Of a stretch of 64,000 nucleotides of DNA, positions 56,099 through 64,000 are shown piece by piece; the stretch's first letter is position 1; every line of letters begins with the position of its first letter. This DNA is from Bolinopsis microptera (lineage: Eukaryota > Ctenophora > Tentaculata > Lobata > Bolinopsidae): contig NC_087082.1 in assembly GCF_026151205.1 (NCBI RefSeq), positions 10,486,901 through 10,550,900 on the forward strand, given 5' to 3'. Both the position numbers and the translations under genes were made by a program. Below the pieces are notes generated by a model, which was not told the origin of the DNA, searched no databases, and saw only the letters and a list, made by a program, of their open reading frames with translations.

Positions 56099-58250
56099 TT
56101 AGTGATGTTTCAGAAGATGTGCAATCAGGGCGTTATCAATAGAATGTCCTTCAAACTCCGCTAGAACTTCCCATAAGGTCCACAGTTCGTCTAAAAGCTC
56201 CTTCGTCACCTCCTGAATATTTAGCATTGTCATTATTATTAATTTATAGAAGTATCAGACACTATAATATTCATGACATTTTCTTGAATTCATGAATTCC
56301 TGTGGTAATGGCTGTTTTTTTACTTCTTTCAATTACGCACTCAAATATCATTTACAAGTCACCTTAGTATATGATCACTGAACATATTCAGAACTTTTCA
56401 ACGAGTGTGGAGCGATTTAAAAAAATTAAATTTACCTGGTTATAAAAATCAGCCGCGAACAGAATGTTCCAGTGCCGATGAGTAAAAGTTCCATTATTCC
56501 TCGCTTCAGTATAACTATAAGGTTCCGTAATCGTAGATTCAGGAGCATTATTAGTAGGTTCAGGAGCATCAGTAGTAGGTTCAGGAGCATCAGTAGGTTC
56601 AGGAGCATCAGTAGGTTCAGGAGCATCAGTAGTAGGTTCAGGAGCATCAGTAGGTCCAGGAGCATCAGTGGGTTCAGGAGCATCAGTAGTAGGTTCAGGA
56701 GCATCAGTAGGTTCAGGAGCATCAGTAGTAGGTTCAGGAGCATCAGTAGGTTCAGGAGCATCAGTAGGCCCAGGAGCATCAGTTGGTTCATGAGCATCAG
56801 TAGTAGGTTCAGGAGCATCAGTAGGTTCAGGAGCATCAGTAGTAGGTTCAGGAGCATCAGTAGGTTCAGGAGCATCAATAGGTCCAGGAGCATCAGTTGG
56901 TTCATGAGCATCAGTAGTAGGTTCAGGAGCATCAGTAGGTTCAGGAGCATCAGTAGTAGGTTCAGGAGCATCAGTAGGTTCAGGAGCATCAATAGGTTCA
57001 GGAGCATCAGTAGGTTCAGGAGCATCAGTAGGCCCAGGAGCATCAGTTGGTTCATGAGCATCAGTAGTAGGTTCAGGAGCATCAGTAGGTTCAGGAGCAT
57101 CAGTAGTAGGTTCAGGAGCATCAGTAGGTTCAGGAGCATCAATAGGTTCATGAGCATCAGTAGTAGGTTCAGGAGCATCAGTAGGTTCAGGAGCATCAGT
57201 AGTAGGTTCAGGAGCATCAGTAGTAGGTTCAGGAGCATCAGTAGGTTCAGGAGCATCAGTACGTTCAGAGGCATCAGTAGTAGGTTCAGGAGCATCAGTA
57301 GGTTCAGGAGCATCAGTAGTAGGTTCAGGAGCATCAGTAGTAGGTTCAGGAGTATCAGTAGGTTCAGGGGCATCAGTAGTAGGTTCAGGAGCATCAGTAG
57401 TAGGTTCAGGAGCATCAGTAGTAGGTTCAGGAGCATCAGTAGTAGGTTCAGGAGCATCAGTAGGTTCAGGAGCATCAGTAGTAGGTTCAGGAGCATCAGT
57501 AGGTTCAGGAGCATCAGTAGTAGGTTCAGGAGCATCAGTAGGTTCAGGAGCATGTGTATGGGATGGACAATGGGTCATGTTGAACTTTTGAACGTTGTGT
57601 AGGGGGCTGTTGTTCAGGAGAGTGTCCCATTTCAGGAACATGCTCTCAGACAGGGACTCTACATACTTACAGCACATTCCAGACTCGTACATCTCGGAGA
57701 CTTCTTCATCTGTCAGTTGTTCTGCAAAAATGTTAAAGTCATGAAGTTCCCCTCCGAATGAGTGTCGTTGCGAATAAAAGATCGCATCTAAGGTGGTGGT
57801 TTTGTGAGCTTGACCTATTGCGATGGAACCTCCCATTGTTAACTTTATACCTGACGGGGTAGCGACAGACTTAACCAGTTCCCCGTTATAATAGAACTTA
57901 GTGGTCTGGGTTGCATGGGACCAGGTCAAACACTGGTGATGCCATTCGTTGGGTGGGGCTGTGATACCGGTAAAGGTAAGCTGTTGTAGCATGTTCATAT
58001 AGTTAGACGAGTCAACCATTGCGATATCATGTTGAACAGATGGTGAATTGTACCTCAGCACGTACTTGCTTCTTCCAGACTTCAACTTGTGAACCCACGT
58101 GCATATGGATATTTTCTCTTTTACAGGCTCCATATTTGGGTTAATTAGGATGTAAGAACTAATGCTGTCTGCGAATCTCAGTCCAAGGAACAGATCATGG
58201 GCAAGAAGATATGGTAAAGCCAGGGAGAACAAGACGAGGATACGTTGCAT
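56099..58250 (-). CDS. Secreted pentraxin-domain protein with long Thr/Pro repeat tail
   Basis: Exon 1 (58250-56436) and exon 2 (56212-56099), joined after CAG|GTAAAT with frame kept. MQRILVLFSLALPYLLA is a signal peptide, then about 190 residues of pentraxin / concanavalin-like domain with the pentraxin signature HQCLTW, the strand motif TKFYYNGEL and a GGELHDFNIF region. From about residue 230 a mucin-like tail is built of APEPT and DAPEPTTD repeats for about 340 residues, predicted to be heavily O-glycosylated. The second exon adds a helical end (TKELLDELWTLWEVL). I chose the ATG at 58250 because the signal peptide starts there rather than at the further upstream ATG. Ligand unknown; pentraxins typically bind Ca2+-dependent ligands. 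Confidence 0.82.
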
Positions 58251-59587
58251 GGTGCCAGGTTGTTTATAACCTACTGTAGCAATTAAAAGTCGGGTTCTTA
58301 ACAAAATGAACGATAGAACTGAGCGAGTGTGAGGGTAGAACAGGACAGGGGTCCTTATAAAGCTGCGCTATTTCAGACTGTGAACACCGCGTGCTTTATT
58401 CTGTCGTCAAGAGAGGGTTATCTGACTCTTCAGGACATTGTGTCAATGTCCTGACATTATCTTTTAGCCGTTTGCAAGACTTCAACTGAACATTGTTGTC
58501 ATCATAGATTTGTCATGATTTTGAAATAAGGTAACAATTTCGACAGTTTTTGAGATAAGGGCATGCTGCTGACGTAATTGAGTATATCAAAACTTTAAGA
58601 TACGGATCCATAAACATCAGCACTAAATTATAATCATAGACAATGTTGAATGTCCGTTGACAGCGGCGGAAGTTTTAAGGTTATGTTGGTCATTTGTGAA
58701 ATAATCCTGGCTATTGTTGACTGATGATTAACTGGAAGGGGGCACCACAGATGGATACCCCTTTTCAAAGTTCTGACAACCTCACGGCAGCACAGAGTTT
58801 CTATCCAGCAGTGACACTTTGGGCTACCTAACTTTCACACAACCATTGGAAGACCAATGGTTGTGTGATTACTTATGTTAATTAACTTACAAGTTTTATT
58901 ATAATTTTTCCGTTCATCATTTTTGTTCATCATTATGAACAAAAGTGGAGATTTGGGAATTGGGAATTGAATATAGGTTTAGATTTCGTGTACGTCTGTC
59001 CGTCACACTTTACCATGTATAATATATTATTGTATAATATTGTAGTCACGCCCATATTTGGTCCAAATTAGGCCCAATTTAGCCAAATACCCTGAACATG
59101 CCCAAAACCCAGGTTCATGGTGCTCTACTTGTAGCTAGTGGTCTCCTAAACTCGTACATGAAATTTCATCAAGATTGGACAAAAATGACTGAGTTATGAG
59201 CTTAAAACCATATGCCCATTTTTGGGCATACGTACCAAATTCGGTAGATTTCGTCCCATAAATTGGTCAAATATCAATATTTTTGAATGAAACTTATTTT
59301 ATATGAAAGGTGGGACTAAACTATACATATTCTCTGTAAAATTTGCTCAGCAAAATTCAAAATTTGGCCGCCAAACTTTTTTGGAAACCTAAATTAAAAA
59401 TCCATTTTCAAAATAAGGTGGAAATGCGATTTCGAGTCGATTCCGAAAATTTCATGCACAAATTGTGAAAACTAATTGAGTTGTTACAATTTTAATGAAA
59501 TCAATTCCGCGAATATCGTGAACCAAGATACGGGCAATTTAGTTCATTTTTGTGGTCTTTTCGCCTTAGCATTAACATTTAAACAAA
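58251..59587. other. Non-coding interval upstream of the pentraxin-like gene
   Basis: About 1.3 kb with an inverted repeat CACACAACCATTGG / CCAATGGTTGTGTG at about 58837-58868 and a GCCCATATTTGG-type repeat near 59050-59230. No gene supported. Start-proximal promoter not identified. Confidence 0.55.
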
Positions 59588-59940
59588 CTAGCAGGAACCC
59601 GTCAAACCTTTAAGACTGGTGTCAAGGCTCTTTGGTGGCCGGATCAGTTTCCTACCCTAAAGTCTCCCAGTAAAAATAATTATTACCTATTTAATTCGCG
59701 TTTTTGACACCACTTGGGGGTCCAAATTTTGGGTACTAAAATTCTTATTCCTTGGCCGATTTTCGATTTTTTCATGCTGATTTGAAGGCCATTAAAGCAT
59801 TTGAATCAGTTAAAAAAGTTTCAGTTTTATATCTTGTACGGTTTTTGCGGAAACCCGTGTTAAAGTTGATGCCGTGGTGTCAGTAAAATGGTGCGGATAA
59901 ATAAATATATATATATCGTCTCGCTTTATATATAGTAAGA
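59588..59940 (-). mobile_element. Non-autonomous Helitron, copy C
   Basis: Same ends as copies A and B on the minus strand, flanked by A and T. It carries an extra ~35 bp near the 3' end (after GTGTCAAGG). Confidence 0.72.
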
Positions 59941-60836
59941 TATAAAGTTATATCTTACAGAGAATATGTAGTTTAAGTCATATTTGAAGCTGCAGAGCGT
60001 GAGCTATAATTATAAAAGTATAAACCTGAAACCGATCACTGTTTTATGCGGGTATCTTTTATTCAACATGAACAGAAGATACCCGCATTTTAATTGTGTT
60101 TTATTCAACATGAACACAAAATACCCGCATTTTAATTGTGATTTAAAATGTGTCTAATTTTATAATTTTGCACAATGAAACAACTTTTTTTTCAATTAAA
60201 ATACAGTATCTGATATAACAGTACATACGAAAGTAATATAATTATAATAATAAAACATATCGCGAAAATTATTTCAGTGTTCTAATAACTGGGTGGCGCC
60301 AAAAATGTTTAAAACATAACCTTTTTTAACACCAAAGATGCAATGTTTTGTTGTAAAATCAAATTTAACGCTAAACCTTATCAGTTATAGTTATACATAT
60401 TTTAATTAAAAACAATAGGCGAAATTATTCCATTTTAAACAAACCTTTGTTATATTATCTACACCGATATTATGCTCGAGATTTAAAAATATAACTGACA
60501 AATATTTGAGATTAACAGTAACACACCATAAATTGTAATTTATTATTAAACACAGACTCTTCACGATATTTGTTAGTTCAATATTTCAATATTTATCTAG
60601 TTTCAATATTTATCTAGTTCAATATTCATTGCCTAGTTTTAAAACATTAATTAGTATAGTTTGATGTGTGCATCACTTGAAAACATGCTTAATAACGTCT
60701 CTTAATTTATTGCTCATCCAAATTCTCAAGTTTCTTTGTAATTTTCGAATATATATACGCATCAGCAATTATTCGAGAATCCTTACATGATATAACTGCC
60801 TCATTAATGAGTAAAGTAACCCCAAAATAAACACAC
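59941..60836. other. AT-rich non-coding interval with a small repeat
   Basis: Contains two copies (about 60049-60130) of a unit with TTTTATTCAACATGAACA and ATACCCGCATTTTAATTGTG, the first forming a hairpin with ATGCGGGTATCTT / AAGATACCCGCAT. No gene supported. Confidence 0.6.
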
Positions 60837-62508
60837 TCACTGCTCACAATTAACATCTATGACTCCAACTTTGTTGTTGGTCTGATGGGGTTTAGCGGTC
60901 CTTGGAGCGTTGTTGTTCCCGTTTATACCATGTGTACCGTTTATCACTGTTGGAGGCTCAGCTATAACCAGTTTCATGTGTTTCTTCTTCTTTGGCCTTC
61001 TTATCGACTGAACCTGCAAGCGTTATTATCCTACGATTTCCAGATTACATCAAGCAGCAAAGAAAAGCAACGTGCATAACTTGATCCCTTTAACTGAAAG
61101 TAAAACTACTTAACATGATATAAACGAGATATCCTAATACTGATGTTTAGCTTACCCAGGAAACTTTGTTCTTGTCCTTGCATGTCAGAATACTAATGTA
61201 GTGGTTCCTCAGTTTGGGGTTGAACAGTCCGTAGAGGAGAGGGTTCACCGCACTGTTCATGTATAACATCCAGTGGAATGCTATGCCTGCAAGATGTGTG
61301 AATGGTTAGTCCACAGTCCACACTGTCCAATCTTTTTATAGCGCAATATGTTTATTGTTCATTATTATTAGGTACATTTTACTAAAACCTTAACAAATAT
61401 GCAAGTTTCAGATTGATTCTGATTATTATCAAAATAATCTTAAGATTCAGTTCTTACTTATTTCAGGAGGGACGTTCTCAGCCTTGGTAGGATCAAACCA
61501 CAGGATGATGGCTGTCACGAAGAGAGGAAGAGAGCAAATAACAAACGCTAGAGTCAGCACTAATAGGGTTAACTGAGAATGGTTCGTTTTTTTAGTAAGT
61601 TGTTGATAAGTTGATAGTTAGGATAAGCAGTTTGTTTTTTATGGTTGATGATGATTGCTAGAAAAGTTAGAAGTAAAATGCAGACGCTTGCACACAAGCA
61701 TGATTCACCAACATTTTCGTTCACGGCACTTAAAAGCAATTTTACTTACGATAGCACCCTTATTAGAGTCGAGCATCTTCCTCCCATCTCCTAGAGACGA
61801 AGAGTTAAGGTCGATGAGGATCCCGGTGAAGTTGAAGACGGTGAAGGTAACCGGTATCAGAATCACTGTCACCGCGTAAAACAGGAAATAGTACCTGAGG
61901 TAACACAGAGTCGAGAGAATTTATATCGAAATTTGTCAACGAATTTCAATAATTATTTAATCGACAATTACTGTAACTGTACAACATTTTGAGTTTTTGT
62001 TTGAAAATTTAATATCTGCGATGACACGATCAGTACTGACTTGTGGACGCCGTCTCCAAAGCTGAGTCCACAGTTGTAGGAGTGAACCGAGTAGCTGTAC
62101 TTCCCCCAGAACATGAGTGGCATACAGGACAGCACCAGGGAGCTGGCCCATACAAACGTGGCAGAACATCTCATCTGCGGTTAGTTGTCTGTCAGTCATA
62201 TTATGCGAACAATTGAGTTATAAATATACATGAATATCAGTCATAAATATGACATAACCCGGTTTTAGCCTGTCTAAACCATTTAATGTTGAGTGTGACC
62301 TATGATTTCACAACGAAGAGCAGAAATCTCAAATAAGGAATATTCGAATAATCTAAATATTGGATATTTGTGGAAATGTGCATCTAAAGAACTAAAAATA
62401 TAAATAACCCAACCCGTAAAGTGGTCATGATAGTGGAATATCTGAGTGGTCTGCAGATATAGACGTATCTATCAAAGGAACTGAGAGCCAGGAACCATAC
62501 ACTGCAGC
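60837..62508 (-). CDS. Class A (rhodopsin-like) GPCR, TM3 to C-terminus; 5' exons off window
   Basis: Exons (minus): 62508-62414 with SSFDRYVYICRPLRY (E/DRY motif at the end of TM3); 62174-62041 TM4 and the second extracellular loop Cys (SYNCGLSF); 61894-61750 TM5; 61572-61457 TM6 (VLTLAFVICSLPLFV); 61286-61156 TM7 with NSAVNPLLYGLF (NPxxY); 61013-60837 a Lys-rich C-tail with stop at 60837. About 266 residues are present. TM1-2 are not found up to 64000, so the 5' part lies beyond the window or in a long intron. Ligand unknown. Confidence 0.85.
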
Positions 62509-64000
62509 CTGCGGGGGTACGTGGGTTATATTAATGCTAATCCTTGTTATCCTTGTAATCCTTGCAAAAGGGTACGTGGGTTATATGTTAGCTAATCATT
62601 GTAATCCTTGTAACCCTTGCAAAAGCTGAAATAGTTTAAAACACTTACAACTGTTTTAGAACAATGGTATAATCAAGCAGTCCTATACACAGCTGTCACT
62701 TTTGATTATGAGTTAGTTATACATTTTCTTATCGATTTGACTTTTTGATATATGTGACACTTATTATTTATATTTTATTGAAGAGATCTTAACCTCATGG
62801 CACTTCTCCTCCGCATACAACCGAGACTCTAGAGAGTAGAGGCCTAGCTCACTTTACGAGGGAAGGAGGGATTGCGAATGATAATTAACTGGTGTGCGTG
62901 ATTTGTTGAACGCACTTGAGGAGTGATACTAGTTGCTTAGTTGTATCGACATAATGATGGTCAGGTTTCTAATTATGTCAAGCAGTATAACACGGACTCT
63001 CCATTAATACAAAAACAAGCCCGCGATATACGTGATTACTTGAATATTACCCAAGATATGTTATGGTTCATCGGTTCATGTGTCGAGAAGCGTAATATTA
63101 TAATATACTGGTAGGCAAGCCTGATCTATACGATATAATAATATTGTTTTTACATCTCCACAATTTCACGTGAGACTTCGCTTTTCCGCCTGCCTCGCTG
63201 AACCAGCACACACGATTTGACTGTGCCATTAAACTTGGGTCAATGTCCCGCCCTGTCCGGAACCAATCAGATTGGAAGGACCCGTTTCACGTGACCACCT
63301 CTAAACGGTCACGTGACCACCTCTAAACCGATCACTGGTCAGGTGGCGTAAAACATCTTATTAATCAAGGCATGTTATCTGTATCGATGCTACTAGGCGA
63401 AGTGCATGCATTAAGCGAGGCTGGATAGTGCATGTGGTATGAAATATGATTGAAGTAAGGGGCGTGGATTTCGCTGGCGCAATTTTTAAAATGAAAGAAG
63501 GGTGTTTATTAGAAGTGTATTTGTTATTCCCAGGACTAACTAGATCCTCAGATCCTACTGCAGTGTATTGGTAGTGGTGTAACGACCGCCCCGCTACCCC
63601 TAGGGGCGGCATTTTCCCGTATTTTAGAAAGAAAAAAACGTCTGATTCGGGTATCATCCCGTCCACTTGAAAGTTCGCTTGAAGCGAAAAAATATTTGGG
63701 GTTACAAAATGCTCCTAGGAGGGGGGGGGGGGGGGGGGCTGTTGCCATGATTTCTATCTATATGCAAAAAAGGCTCCATCTTTCTTTTTTATGCTTCTTC
63801 TTTTCTTCCAAGCTTCAACTATTTTGTGCAAGAAATGTGATTTGTCATACGATATCGAATGAAAATGCACAAAATGGTTGACAAATCATATCGCATTTGG
63901 TGGTGACTGGTAATTTGCAGAGTACACGTCGAGCTGTATTAAATAGGACACAATACTGAATACATGCATATGTAATGGCCAATGGGGTATACGAGACGCT
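62509..64000. other. Non-coding end of the window
   Basis: Contains a tandem duplication of ~57 bp (GGGTACGTGGGTTATAT..., about 62513-62630), a short tandem repeat GGTCACGTGACCACCTCTAAA near 63285-63330, and a poly(G) run at 63721-63738. The upstream exons of the class A GPCR should lie to the right or be hidden here; I found none. Confidence 0.6.

Noticed and set aside
56432..57602. Long Leu-rich and Ser-rich frames overlapping the pentraxin tail
   Set aside because: Shadow frames of the Thr/Pro repeat; they have no start context or splice support.
63361..63881. Frames near the right edge as the missing GPCR 5' exons
   Set aside because: Not hydrophobic enough for TM1-2, and they do not join in phase to the DRY exon.

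Overview
The window is animal nuclear DNA: AT-rich, with intron-split genes, GT..AG splice sites, TTAGGG-type repeats and a dense mixture of transposons. The receptor families and the Polinton, Penelope, hAT and Helitron elements suit an early-branching or aquatic invertebrate. A cnidarian is my best guess, but no feature proves the phylum.

Layout. 1-~13.5 kb is most of a Polinton/adintovirus-like element, cut by the left window edge. It carries protein-primed DNA polymerase B (minus strand), a run of small accessory genes, a penton-like capsid gene, a pVI-like gene, the major capsid protein, an adenain-type protease, an integrase with chromodomain, a packaging ATPase and two small basic proteins. 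Several genes contain short introns, and several are broken by frameshifts or stops. Seven starts have a TATA-like box 33-36 nt upstream of the ATG. 14.1-17.5 kb is a LINE flanked by two MITE halves. 18.1-25.1 kb (minus) is adhesion-GPCR gene 1, lacking TM6-7 in the window and holding a Penelope RT fragment in an intron. 25.1-30.8 kb is non-coding. 30.8-43.6 kb (minus) is adhesion-GPCR gene 2, a complete paralogue whose last intron holds a LINE with two insertions (one a hAT) and a TIR element with a Helitron inside. 45.1-48.2 kb is a foldback element with 183-bp repeats in its arms. 51.8-52.3 kb is a TRPA-like channel pseudogene abutting a second foldback-like element (52.3-53.8 kb). 54.2-54.7 kb is a minisatellite interrupted by a small element with a telomeric-repeat core. 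54.9-55.9 kb holds LINE and Penelope fragments. 56.1-58.3 kb (minus) is a secreted pentraxin-domain protein with a long Thr/Pro-rich repeat tail. 60.8-62.5 kb (minus) is the 3' part of a class A GPCR.

Host genes are four receptor or secreted-protein loci plus one channel remnant, all on the minus strand; much of the rest is mobile or tandem-repeat DNA. Splice models were made by eye from frame and phase continuity and from comparison of the two GPCR paralogues. Some single-base breaks could be assembly consensus errors rather than real mutations.
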